From Umezawaea sp049997955 (GTDB taxonomy: Bacteria > Actinomycetota > Actinomycetes > Mycobacteriales > Pseudonocardiaceae), in the NCBI GenBank assembly GCA_049997955.1, contig JAEBDY010000027.1:8502-72501 (forward strand): a stretch of DNA of 64,000 nt, in the 5' to 3' direction. Below the pieces are notes generated by a model that saw only the letters and a list, made by a program, of their open reading frames with translations, made no database searches and had not been told where the DNA came from. A program made the position numbers and the translations under genes. Position 1 is the first letter of the stretch. Every line of letters starts with the position of its first letter. Below, one piece after another: positions 25,678-33,787 of the stretch.

Positions 25678-26853
25678 ATGTTGCGCGTGGGGCTCTCCGG
25701 TGGAATCGGGTCGGGCAAGTCGACGGTCGCCAGGCGGCTGGCCGAGCACGGGGCCGTGCTGATCGACTCGGACAAGCTGGCCCGCGAGGTCGTGGAGCCG
25801 GGCACCGAGGGGCTGGCCCAGATCGTCGAGGCCTTCGGCGAGGACGTCCTGGACGAGCACGGCGCGTTGAACCGGGGTGCGCTGGCGGCGAAGGTCTTCA
25901 CCGACGACGCCGCCCGCAGGACGCTGAACGGCATCGTCCACCCCAAGGTCGGCGCGCGCACCGCCGAGCTGATCGCGGGAGCAGCGCCGGACGCGGTCGT
26001 CGTCCACGACGTCCCGCTGCTGGTCGAGAACGGCCTGGCCCCCGCGTACCACCTCGTCCTGATCGTCCACGCCGACCAGGACGAACGGATCCGCAGGCTG
26101 GTCGGGTCCCGCGGCATGGCCGAGCAGGACGCGCGCAACCGCATCGCCTCCCAGGCCGACGACGACCAGCGGCGCGCGGTGGCCGACGTGTGGCTGGACA
26201 ACTCCGGCACCCCCGACCTGGTCCTGGCGGCCGTGGACGAGCTGTGGGCCGACCGCCTGGTGCCGTACGAGGCGAACGTCCGCCTCCACCGCCGCGTCTC
26301 CGGCCGTCCCAAGGTCGTCCCCTACGACGAGACCTGGCCGTCGCAGGCCAAGCGGATCATCGACCGCGTCAGCCTCGCGACCGGTGGGCTGCGGGTGGAG
26401 CACATCGGCTCGACGGCCGTGCCGGGTCTGGCGGCCAAGGACGTGCTGGACCTGCAACTGGGCGTGCCGTCGCTGGAGGTGGCGGACGAGCTGGCCGACC
26501 GGTTGGGCGACGCGGGGTTCCCGCTGGTGCGCAAGGTCGCCGAGGACGTGCCGAAGCCCGAGGGCGCGGACCAGGACCTGTGGCGCAAGCGGTTCCACGC
26601 GGGAGCGGACCCGCGCAGGCTGGTCAACCTGCACGTCCGGGTGGAGGGCGGCCCGGCGTGGGAGTGGGCGCTGAGGTTCCGCGAGTGGCTGCTGGCCAAC
26701 CCGGACGAGGTGGCGGACTACCAGGAGTTGAAGGTGGGGCTGTCGGCCGAGTTCGCGTCGGACGACACGTGGGACGGCTACGCGCTCGCCAAGGAGCCGT
26801 GGATGGCGGCGGCGTCCCAGCGGATGGGCTACAGCGGGGGCCAGACCTCGTAG
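25678..26853 (+). CDS. coaE: Dephospho-CoA kinase fused to a GrpB/UPF0157 domain
   Basis: 391 residues. The N-terminal kinase (about 1-200) has P-loop GLSGGIGSGKST, the substrate lid region, and HDVPLLVENGLA. The C-terminal GrpB/UPF0157 nucleotidyltransferase-like domain (about 205-375) contains VPYDETWPSQAKRI and RVEHIGSTAVPGLAAKDVLD. CoaE phosphorylates dephospho-CoA in the last step of CoA synthesis. The same fusion occurs in mycobacterial CoaE, where the C-terminal domain is reported to aid folding. The 3' end overlaps the convergent DUF402 gene by 25 bp. Confidence 0.95.
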   Translation: MLRVGLSGGIGSGKSTVARRLAEHGAVLIDSDKLAREVVEPGTEGLAQIVEAFGEDVLDEHGALNRGALAAKVFTDDAARRTLNGIVHPKVGARTAELIAGAAPDAVVVHDVPLLVENGLAPAYHLVLIVHADQDERIRRLVGSRGMAEQDARNRIASQADDDQRRAVADVWLDNSGTPDLVLAAVDELWADRLVPYEANVRLHRRVSGRPKVVPYDETWPSQAKRIIDRVSLATGGLRVEHIGSTAVPGLAAKDVLDLQLGVPSLEVADELADRLGDAGFPLVRKVAEDVPKPEGADQDLWRKRFHAGADPRRLVNLHVRVEGGPAWEWALRFREWLLANPDEVADYQELKVGLSAEFASDDTWDGYALAKEPWMAAASQRMGYSGGQTS

Positions 26854-27347
26854 AGGCCGCGGTGCATCAGCCACGACGTCATGTCGTGGCGGTGCAGGCT
26901 GATCTCCTCCAGCGTCCGGTGCACGGTCCGCAGCGCCAGGTCCGCGTCACCGGAGCGCAGCACGCGTCCCGCGACGGCGGCGGCGAACTCCTCGGAGCGC
27001 ACGATCCGGGCGGTGGTGCCGCCGGGCACGGCGAGACCGAGCAGCAGGTCCGTGGTGCGCCACGACCGGCCTTCGCGCTCCACGCGGACCGCCGTGAGCA
27101 CGCTGGGCGCTCGGCGCGCGTGGCGTGACCGCGGGCGGTGGTGGGTGAGGCGAAGACCCAGTTCCGGGATCAACCACGTGACCTCGGAATCGGAGAACGG
27201 GTCCTCCGGTGTCGGGCACTCCATCCGCAGCCCCCACCGCTCGACCTCACACGTGGTGAGGTGTCGCGACATCCCGGAGGAGTAGCTGCGAACAGCGCTT
27301 ATGGTGTCGACCGTGTCGACGAGCTGAGGTGTGATGACCGCTCCCAC
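26829..27347 (-). CDS. DUF402 family protein (first of two)
   Basis: 172 residues from GTG 27347; an internal ATG at 27270 would give a shorter form. It shares with its neighbour the strand-rich core and the C-terminal helices (RSEEFAAAVAGRVLRSGDADLALRTV). DUF402 folds include nucleoside diphosphate phosphatases and RNA-associated domains such as the FAU-1 barrel. The catalytic Asp/Glu cluster is weaker here than in the neighbour. It lies in the coaE-uvrB interval, where mycobacteria also carry a minus-strand gene. Confidence 0.65.
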   Translation of the reverse strand: MGAVITPQLVDTVDTISAVRSYSSGMSRHLTTCEVERWGLRMECPTPEDPFSDSEVTWLIPELGLRLTHHRPRSRHARRAPSVLTAVRVEREGRSWRTTDLLLGLAVPGGTTARIVRSEEFAAAVAGRVLRSGDADLALRTVHRTLEEISLHRHDMTSWLMHRGLYEVWPPL

Positions 27348-27431
27348 GCGACCCGAGGGTAGCCCTAAGTGTGCGGTTGGTAACCCTCCGGGTCGATTTG
27401 TTACATCACGGATTGGGGTATCAAAACACTG

Positions 27432-27977
27432 TCAGTACTCCCGGCGACGCCAGGTCGTGACAGCTCCCTGCGACGCCAGCCAGCGGACCGCGTCGAAGCC
27501 GTGCGCGGAGATGCCCGCGACCGCCCGGTAGGTCGTTTCCAGCGCCCACTGCGCGCGCGGGGCCTGCACCAGGCCCGCGGCCAGCGCGGCCAGCAGCTCG
27601 TCGGTGTCCAGCACGGTCACGCTGCGGCCGGTCCGCACGATCAGGTCCAGGTAGAGGTCGATCGTCTTCCACACCGTGCCGCTGGAGGTGATCTCGACGA
27701 CGTCCACGTACAGGTCGTAGTCGCGTTCGTGGCCGGGGTGCCACGACTGCCGGGTGACGCGCAGGCCGTGGGCGGGCAGCAGCCACGACTCGAAGTGCGA
27801 CAGCTGCGGGTGACCGGGCACCGGGCGGAACATGTACAGCCCGTGCGGGGTGGTCCGGTACTCCTCGACACCCCGCAGGTGCCCCTTGGGATCGGTGTTG
27901 CTCTTCGCGTCCAGGTCGAAGTACTCGATCTTGGGCGGATGGATGTGCGCCACGGGGGCGGCCTCCTGCGTGTGCAT
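27432..27977 (-). CDS. DUF402 family protein (second of two)
   Basis: 181 residues. The core reads YDLYVDVVEITSSGTVWKTI then DLYLDLIVRTGRSVTVLDTD, the DUF402 pattern of acidic residues that binds metal in characterised nucleotide phosphatases. The tail RTTYRAVAGISAHGFDAVRW-type helices match its neighbour. A hydrolase acting on a nucleoside diphosphate is plausible but untested for this subgroup. It lies upstream of the other DUF402 gene, with about 84 bases between them that contain an imperfect dyad (27350-27361 / 27381-27394). Confidence 0.75.
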   Translation of the reverse strand: MHTQEAAPVAHIHPPKIEYFDLDAKSNTDPKGHLRGVEEYRTTPHGLYMFRPVPGHPQLSHFESWLLPAHGLRVTRQSWHPGHERDYDLYVDVVEITSSGTVWKTIDLYLDLIVRTGRSVTVLDTDELLAALAAGLVQAPRAQWALETTYRAVAGISAHGFDAVRWLASQGAVTTWRRREY

Positions 27978-28051
27978 CCCGTTATCTTGCCGAGTCCAAC
28001 CGTCTGCCGATATTGCTACATTCGGTTGAATCCGCTGTCTAAGATCCGCGC

Positions 28052-29338
28052 ATGTTCGGGATCATCCGCCCCTGTCGCAACCGCCTTGGCCCTGAGTTGC
28101 GCGAGGCCTGGCTCGCCCACCTGTGCGGGCTCTGCCTCGCCCTGCGCGACGACCACGGCCAGCTCGCGCGGGTCGTGACCAACTACGACGGCCTGACGAT
28201 CTCGGCCATGGTCGAGGCCCAGTCGCCCGCCGGGACCGGCCGTCGGGCCGCGGGTCCGTGCGCCCTGCGGGGCATGCGGACGGCCGACGTGTCGCACGGT
28301 CGTGGCGCCCGGCTGGCCGCCACGGTCTCGCTCGTCCTCGCCTCGGCGAAGGTGCGCGACCACGTCGAGGACGAGGACGGCGTGTTCGCCCGCCGCGCCG
28401 CCAGGGGAGTGGGCCGCAAGGTCGCGTCGAAGTGGGCCGACCAGGCCGCCGAGACCGGAGCCGACCTCGGGTTCGACACGTCCGTGCTGGTCACGGCCGT
28501 GCGCAGGCAGGCGGAGGTCGAGTCGACCGCGGGACTGGGCAGCTCGGTGCTGCTGGTGACCGAGCCGACCGAGACCGCCACCGGCGAGGCGTTCGCCCAG
28601 ACGGCCGTGCTCGCCGGACGGCCCGGCAACGTCGGGCCGCTGCGCGAGGTCGGCAGGCTGTTCGGCAGGCTCGCCCACCTCCTCGACGCCGTGGAGGACG
28701 TCGACGCCGACTGCGAGTCCGGCTCGTGGAACCCGTTGACCGCCACCGGCACGGACCTCGCCGAGGCCCGTCGGCTCTGCGACGACGCCGCGCTCGGCAT
28801 CAAGCTCGCGCTGCGCGAGGCGACGTTCACCGACGACCGGCTGGTGCACGTGCTGTTCGTTCACGAGCTGAAGACGGCGATCGGGCGCACGTTCGGCGAC
28901 CCGCACGCCCACCAGCCGCCCCCGCCGCCCGGCTGGCGGCCCGAACCCGGCATGTACCCGCCGCCGGGACCCGGCCAGGAGAACACCTACGGCCAGTACG
29001 CCCCGCCGCCCGTGCCGCCGCCCGGCGCACCCGGTGGCGGCACGCCGCCCGGCCCGCCCCCGCCGGGGAAGAAGGGCCGCAAGCAGCCCAAGGAGCCCGG
29101 TCCCGGCAGGTTCCTGTGGGCGTGGCCGAAGCTCGTCCGGCCACCGCACGGCCGCAACGCCGTCGCGGGCTGCCTCGCCGTGCTCTACCAGTGCGGCACC
29201 TGCCAGTACTGCTGCCGCGACCCGTACCCCGGCCCGTGGAGCGGCAAGTGGCGCGAGGCGTGGTGCAACTGCGACTGCAACTGCGGCGACGCGTGCTGCT
29301 GCGACGGCGACTGCTGCGGGTGCGATTGCGGGTGCTGA
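28052..29338 (+). CDS. DUF5685 family protein with cysteine-packed C-terminus
   Basis: 428 residues. The N-terminal domain (about 1-285) has the family opening MFGIIRPCRNRL, LCGLCLALRDDHGQLAR and TNYDGLTISAMVEAQ, with CxxC in HLCGLC. A Pro/Gly-rich linker (about 290-350) follows. The C-terminal 60 residues contain CGTCQYCC and end with 12 Cys in the last 24 residues, arranged CxCxCxC, CCC, CC, CxCxC. Metal binding or multiple disulfides are likely. Function unknown. TAAGAT (28040-28045) is 6 bases before ATG, suggesting a leaderless mRNA. uvrB follows on the same strand. Confidence 0.85.
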   Translation: MFGIIRPCRNRLGPELREAWLAHLCGLCLALRDDHGQLARVVTNYDGLTISAMVEAQSPAGTGRRAAGPCALRGMRTADVSHGRGARLAATVSLVLASAKVRDHVEDEDGVFARRAARGVGRKVASKWADQAAETGADLGFDTSVLVTAVRRQAEVESTAGLGSSVLLVTEPTETATGEAFAQTAVLAGRPGNVGPLREVGRLFGRLAHLLDAVEDVDADCESGSWNPLTATGTDLAEARRLCDDAALGIKLALREATFTDDRLVHVLFVHELKTAIGRTFGDPHAHQPPPPPGWRPEPGMYPPPGPGQENTYGQYAPPPVPPPGAPGGGTPPGPPPPGKKGRKQPKEPGPGRFLWAWPKLVRPPHGRNAVAGCLAVLYQCGTCQYCCRDPYPGPWSGKWREAWCNCDCNCGDACCCDGDCCGCDCGC

Positions 29339-29395
29339 AGGCGCTCTGACCTGCTCCGATCAGAAATTGTCGGACCCCAGGCGTACCTTCGTGCT

Positions 29396-31564
29396 GTGGC
29401 ATTCCCTACCGAGATCCCCGCTGAGGACGCGACCCCCAAGGCGCACTCGCAGTTCCGGCCCGTCGGCGACATCCCCCGCACCGACGGGCGGTTCCGCATG
29501 GTCGCCGACTACGAGCCCGCGGGCGACCAACCCGCGGCGATCGCCGACCTGGAACGCCGCATCCGCCGCGGCGAGAAGGACGTCGTGCTGCTCGGCGCCA
29601 CCGGTACCGGCAAGTCGGCCACCACGGCGTGGCTGGTCGAGAAGGTGCAGCGCCCGACGCTGGTGATGGCGCCGAACAAGACGCTCGCCGCGCAGCTAGC
29701 CAACGAGCTGAAGGGCTTCTTCCCGGACAACGCGGTCGAGTACTTCGTCAGCTACTACGACTACTACCAGCCCGAGGCGTACATCCCGCAGACGGACACG
29801 TACATCGAGAAGGACTCCTCGGTGAATGACGACGTCGAGCGGCTCCGCCACGCGGCGACGATGAGCCTGCTGACCAGGCGCGACGTGATCGTGGTCGCCT
29901 CGGTGTCGTGCATCTACGGCCTGGGCACCCCGCAGTCGTACCTGGACCGGTCCATCGAGCTGAGGGTCGGCGGCGAGGTCGACCGCGACCTGTTCCTGCG
30001 CGCGCTGGTCGACGTGCAGTACACCCGCAACGACATCGCGTTCGCGCGCGGCACGTTCCGCGTGCGGGGCGACACGGTGGAGATCATCCCCGCGTACGAG
30101 GAGCTGGCCATCCGGGTCGAGTTCTTCGGCGACGAGATCGACAAGCTGTACTACCTGCACCCGTTGACCGGCGACGTGGTCCGCGAGGTCGACGACCTGC
30201 GGATCTTCCCGGCCACGCACTACGTGGCGGGCGCGGAGCGCATGGAGCGGGCGATCGGCGACATCGAGCGCGAGCTGGAGGAGTCGCTGGCGAAGATGGA
30301 GCGCCAGGGCAAGCTGCTGGAGGCCCAGCGGCTGCGGATGCGCACCAGCTACGACCTGGAGATGATGCGCCAGGTCGGGTTCTGCAACGGCATCGAGAAC
30401 TACTCGCGCCACATCGACGACCGCCCGGCGGGCTCGGCCCCGGCGACGCTGATCGACTACTTCCCGGACGACTTCCTCCTGGTCGTGGACGAGTCGCACG
30501 TGACGGTCCCGCAGATCGGCGGCATGTACGAGGGCGACGCGTCCCGCAAGCGCAACCTGGTGGAACACGGCTTCCGCCTGCCGAGCGCGCTGGACAACCG
30601 CCCGCTGAGGTGGGAGGAGTTCGCCGACCGCATCGGCCAGACCGTGTACCTGTCGGCCACGCCCGGCCCGTACGAGATCGGCCAGGCGGGTGGCGAGTTC
30701 GTCGAGCAGGTCATCCGGCCGACCGGCCTGATCGACCCCGAGGTCGTCGTCAAGCCCACCGAGGGCCAGATCGACGACCTGGTCCACGAGATCCGCGCCC
30801 GCGCCGAACGCGACGAGCGGGTCCTGGTCACCACCCTGACCAAGAAGATGTCCGAGGACCTCACGGACTACCTGCTGGAGCTCGGCATCCGGGTCCGCTA
30901 CCTCCACTCGGAGGTCGACACCCTCCGCCGCATCGAACTGCTCCGCCAGCTGCGCCTGGGCGACTACGACGTCCTCATCGGCATCAACCTGCTCAGGGAG
31001 GGCCTCGACCTCCCCGAGGTGTCGCTGGTGGCGATCCTGGACGCCGACAAGGAGGGCTTCCTCCGCTCCGGCACCAGCCTCATCCAGACCATCGGCCGCG
31101 CGGCCCGAAACGTCTCCGGCCAGGTCCACATGTACGCGGACCGCGTCACCGACTCGATGCGCCACGCCATCGACGAGACCAACCGCAGGCGCACCAAGCA
31201 GATCGCCTACAACACCGAACGCGGGCTCGACCCCCAGCCGCTCCGCAAGAAGATCACCGACATCCTCGAACAGGTCTACGCCGAGGCGGAGGACGCCATC
31301 GAGGTGGGCGGCTCGGGCCGCAACTCCTCCCGCGGCAAGCGCTCCACCGGCGAGGCGGGCGGCGGCCGCAGTTCGGGCGTCCTCGCGGACAGGGACCGCT
31401 CCGGCATGGCCCGCTCCGAACTGGCGGACCTCGTCCAGCAGTTGACCGACCAGATGATGACCGCGGCGAGAGACCTCCAGTTCGAACTGGCGGGCCGTCT
31501 CCGGGACGAGATCCAGGACCTCAAGAAGGAACTGCGGGGCATGGACGCCGCCGGCGTCAAGTAA
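29396..31564 (+). CDS. uvrB: Excinuclease ABC subunit B
   Basis: 722 residues. Helicase motif I GATGTGKSATTAWL (about residue 67), the beta-hairpin that wedges damaged DNA (EYFVSYYDYYQPEAYIPQTD), motif II VVDESH, motif VI QTIGRAARNV, and a C-terminal UVR domain for UvrC contact (QLTDQMMTAARDLQFELA). It verifies lesions and loads UvrC in nucleotide excision repair. GTG 29396 is 6 bases after TACCTT (29384-29389), with no Shine-Dalgarno, consistent with a leaderless transcript. The Gly/Arg/Ser-rich linker at about 640-665 is typical of actinobacteria. Confidence 0.97.
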   Translation: MAFPTEIPAEDATPKAHSQFRPVGDIPRTDGRFRMVADYEPAGDQPAAIADLERRIRRGEKDVVLLGATGTGKSATTAWLVEKVQRPTLVMAPNKTLAAQLANELKGFFPDNAVEYFVSYYDYYQPEAYIPQTDTYIEKDSSVNDDVERLRHAATMSLLTRRDVIVVASVSCIYGLGTPQSYLDRSIELRVGGEVDRDLFLRALVDVQYTRNDIAFARGTFRVRGDTVEIIPAYEELAIRVEFFGDEIDKLYYLHPLTGDVVREVDDLRIFPATHYVAGAERMERAIGDIERELEESLAKMERQGKLLEAQRLRMRTSYDLEMMRQVGFCNGIENYSRHIDDRPAGSAPATLIDYFPDDFLLVVDESHVTVPQIGGMYEGDASRKRNLVEHGFRLPSALDNRPLRWEEFADRIGQTVYLSATPGPYEIGQAGGEFVEQVIRPTGLIDPEVVVKPTEGQIDDLVHEIRARAERDERVLVTTLTKKMSEDLTDYLLELGIRVRYLHSEVDTLRRIELLRQLRLGDYDVLIGINLLREGLDLPEVSLVAILDADKEGFLRSGTSLIQTIGRAARNVSGQVHMYADRVTDSMRHAIDETNRRRTKQIAYNTERGLDPQPLRKKITDILEQVYAEAEDAIEVGGSGRNSSRGKRSTGEAGGGRSSGVLADRDRSGMARSELADLVQQLTDQMMTAARDLQFELAGRLRDEIQDLKKELRGMDAAGVK

Positions 31565-31575
31565 CCCCCCACACC

Positions 31576-31639
31576 TCCCGGCCAAGCCGGGACCAGGCTC
31601 AGCGCCCCGCGACTCACTTCCTCGTCTCGTGGGGCGCTG
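31576..31639. terminator. Two consecutive hairpins after uvrB
   Basis: First hairpin: 31576-31582 with 31586-31592, 7-bp stem, loop CAA. Second: 31600-31612 with 31627-31639, a 13-bp stem with one G-T pair. Together they probably terminate uvrB. The next 500 bases (31640-32143) carry no recognisable gene. Confidence 0.75.
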
Positions 31640-31990
31640 TCCCCCTCCGTCCCGCCCGCCGTCCGCTCAGCGGTCGGTGGCGGTAGGACGATGCTCGTGC
31701 GCCGCCTCCCTCGCCCGTCGACGGAGGCCGCGCGGGCACTTGGCCGACCCGGATCTCGATCACGTGGAGATCACCACTCAGGTCAACCGCTTCTGCTCTC
31801 GGCCACGAAGCTCGACCCGACCCGTCCACCAAGGGGCCATCAGGCGCAATTGGCGTCACGGAATGCCTAGATGGGGCTTCGAGCCGCCGGAGATCGTGAA
31901 TGCGATTCCGCACGTGTGCCGAACGGGATCGCGCACGAACTCCGGCACAACCCCTCCACCAGCGATTCCCGCACCGGCTCGATTCGTCAG

Positions 31991-32023
31991 CGCACTCCCG
32001 TTACCGGTAGTAGTGGGAGTGCG
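31991..32023. other. Hairpin upstream of the vWA gene
   Basis: CGCACTCCC (31991-31999) pairs perfectly with GGGAGTGCG (32015-32023); the loop contains TACCGGTA. It lies 120 bases before the vWA-PP2C-kinase module, in an otherwise featureless 500-base gap. It may insulate the module or be a regulator site. Confidence 0.5.
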
Positions 32024-32143
32024 ATGTCTTCCTCGGATGGGTTTGGCGCAATCCGCCAAAGGTGAAGCGGCCGCCACCGTTTGACGCCGCAGGGACTACG
32101 GTGGGTTCCGTCATTGACGCGGTCGACTCCGGAGGTACCTCGC

Positions 32144-32980
32144 GTGGCGTATTCAGCCGAGATCAGCAGGGTCAATCCGACCTGCTTCGTGTTCCTCGTG
32201 GACCAGTCCGCGTCCATGAACGACCTCATCGGGGGCGACAGCCCGCAGCGCAAGGCGGACGTGGTCGCGGACGCGATCAACCGGCTGCTGACCGAGCTGT
32301 CCGTCAAGTGCGCCAAGGAAGAGGGCGTGCGCGACTACTTCCACGTGGCCGTGATCGGGTACGGCAGTTCCGTCGGGTCGGCGTACGCGGGCACGCTGGC
32401 GGGCCGGGACCTGGTGCCGTTGAGCGAGGTCGCGGACAACCCGGCTCGGGTCGAGGAGCGGGTCAAGAAGGTGCCGGACGGGGCCGGTGGGCTGGTCGAG
32501 ACGACCACCCGGTTCCCGGTGTGGATGGACCCGGTGGCGAACGCGGGCACGCCGATGGGGCGCGCGTTGCAGTACGCGGAGTCGCTGGTGTCGAAGTGGC
32601 TGGTGGACCACCCCGGCTGCTTCCCGCCGATCGTGCTGAACCTGACCGACGGCGAGGCGACCGACGGTGACCCGGACGCCGCCGCGGCCGGGATCCGGGC
32701 GCACGCCAGCGCGGACGGCGCGGCGCTGCTGTTCAACCTGCACGTGTCGGCCGGTGGCGCCGAGCCGGTGACGTTCCCCGACACCGAGGACTCGCTGCCG
32801 GACGCGTACGCGAAGACGCTGTTCGGCATGTCGAGCGTGCTCCCCACGGACATGCGGTCCTACGCCGCCACGCAGGGCTTCTCGGTCAGCGACGCGACGC
32901 GCGGGTTCGTCTATAACGCCGACATCGCGTCGATCGTGCAGTTCCTCGACATCGGTACTCGCGCCACCGACCTGCGCTGA
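32144..32980 (+). CDS. TerY-like von Willebrand factor A domain protein
   Basis: 278 residues, a single vWA fold. The MIDAS metal site is complete: D20-x-S22-x-S24 in VDQSASM, T136 in AGTPMG, and D169 in NLTDGEATDG. Family members bind Mg/Mn and partner proteins through this site. GTG 32144 is preceded by GGAGG (32131-32135). A PP2C phosphatase starts 5 bases after its stop and a kinase 4 bases after that, the order of TerY-P triads, in which the vWA protein is thought to be the phosphorylated or effector component. It probably acts in the cytoplasm; no signal peptide is seen. Confidence 0.88.
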   Translation: MAYSAEISRVNPTCFVFLVDQSASMNDLIGGDSPQRKADVVADAINRLLTELSVKCAKEEGVRDYFHVAVIGYGSSVGSAYAGTLAGRDLVPLSEVADNPARVEERVKKVPDGAGGLVETTTRFPVWMDPVANAGTPMGRALQYAESLVSKWLVDHPGCFPPIVLNLTDGEATDGDPDAAAAGIRAHASADGAALLFNLHVSAGGAEPVTFPDTEDSLPDAYAKTLFGMSSVLPTDMRSYAATQGFSVSDATRGFVYNADIASIVQFLDIGTRATDLR

Positions 32981-32985
32981 CGCCG

Positions 32986-33783
32986 ATGTGGGCCTACGTC
33001 TCGACGCTGTCGGTGCCCAAGGACGGCGCCACAGCGGAGGAGTGCGAGGACGCGGCCGTCGTGGTGCCCGTGATCGCGTCGGACGAGCCGACGGACGGGC
33101 CCGTGTCGGTCGCGGTGGCGGACGGCGCGTCCGAGAGCCTGCTGGCGCGGCCGTGGGCTCGGCTGCTGGTGGACTCGACGGTGGAGGCCGTGCGGTCGAA
33201 GCCGGAGGTGCTGCACAGCGAGTCCGGGTTCGCCCGTGTCGTGCTGGGCGCGGTGGACGACTGGGACGTCTGGCTCGCGGCCTACATCGCGGCCCGCGAG
33301 GAGGACGACCGGCCGATCAAGTGGTACGAGCAGCCGGGGCTGGAGCGCGGCGCGTACGCGACGCTGCTCGCGTTCCACCTGACCGACGTCGGGATGTGGC
33401 ACGCCGCCGCACTGGGGGACAGCTGCCTGTTCCAGGTGCGCGCGGACAGCATGGTGCGGGCGTTCCCGATCGACACGGCCGTCGCGCTCGGCACGTCGCC
33501 CGCGCTGCTCAACAGCCGCAACCGCGACGACGAGCTGATCGCGTCCAAGGCCGGTCTCGCCGGTGGCGACTACCAGGAGGGCGACCAGTTCTTCCTCGCC
33601 ACGGACGCGCTCGCGCACTGGTTCCTGACCGAGGTCGAGCAGGACGACTGCCCGTGGGAGGTCCTGCGCGACCTCAGCGCCGCGGGCAGCGCCGAGGACT
33701 TCGCGGAGTGGGTGGCCGCCGAGCGCGCGGGCGGCCGGATGAAGAACGACGACGTGACCCTCGTGCACGTCGACCTGGGGTAG
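32986..33783 (+). CDS. PP2C-family protein phosphatase of the vWA-PP2C-kinase triad
   Basis: 265 residues. PP2C metal and catalytic positions are visible: D22 in ECEDAAVVV, D46-G47 in VAVADGASES, D145 in ALGDSCLF, D207 in LATDALAHW, and D255-D256 in KNDDVTLVHV. It should dephosphorylate Ser/Thr, presumably on the triad kinase or vWA protein. The sequence between the motifs is shorter and more divergent than in housekeeping PstP-type phosphatases. It is sandwiched with 5- and 4-base gaps in one operon. Confidence 0.9.
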   Translation: MWAYVSTLSVPKDGATAEECEDAAVVVPVIASDEPTDGPVSVAVADGASESLLARPWARLLVDSTVEAVRSKPEVLHSESGFARVVLGAVDDWDVWLAAYIAAREEDDRPIKWYEQPGLERGAYATLLAFHLTDVGMWHAAALGDSCLFQVRADSMVRAFPIDTAVALGTSPALLNSRNRDDELIASKAGLAGGDYQEGDQFFLATDALAHWFLTEVEQDDCPWEVLRDLSAAGSAEDFAEWVAAERAGGRMKNDDVTLVHVDLG

Positions 33784-33787
33784 GGCT

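Noticed and set aside
31640..32143. Short open frames or a tRNA relic in the gap before the vWA gene
   Set aside because: No frame has coding-like composition or a ribosome site, and no cloverleaf with a GGTTCGAATCC-type T arm could be found.
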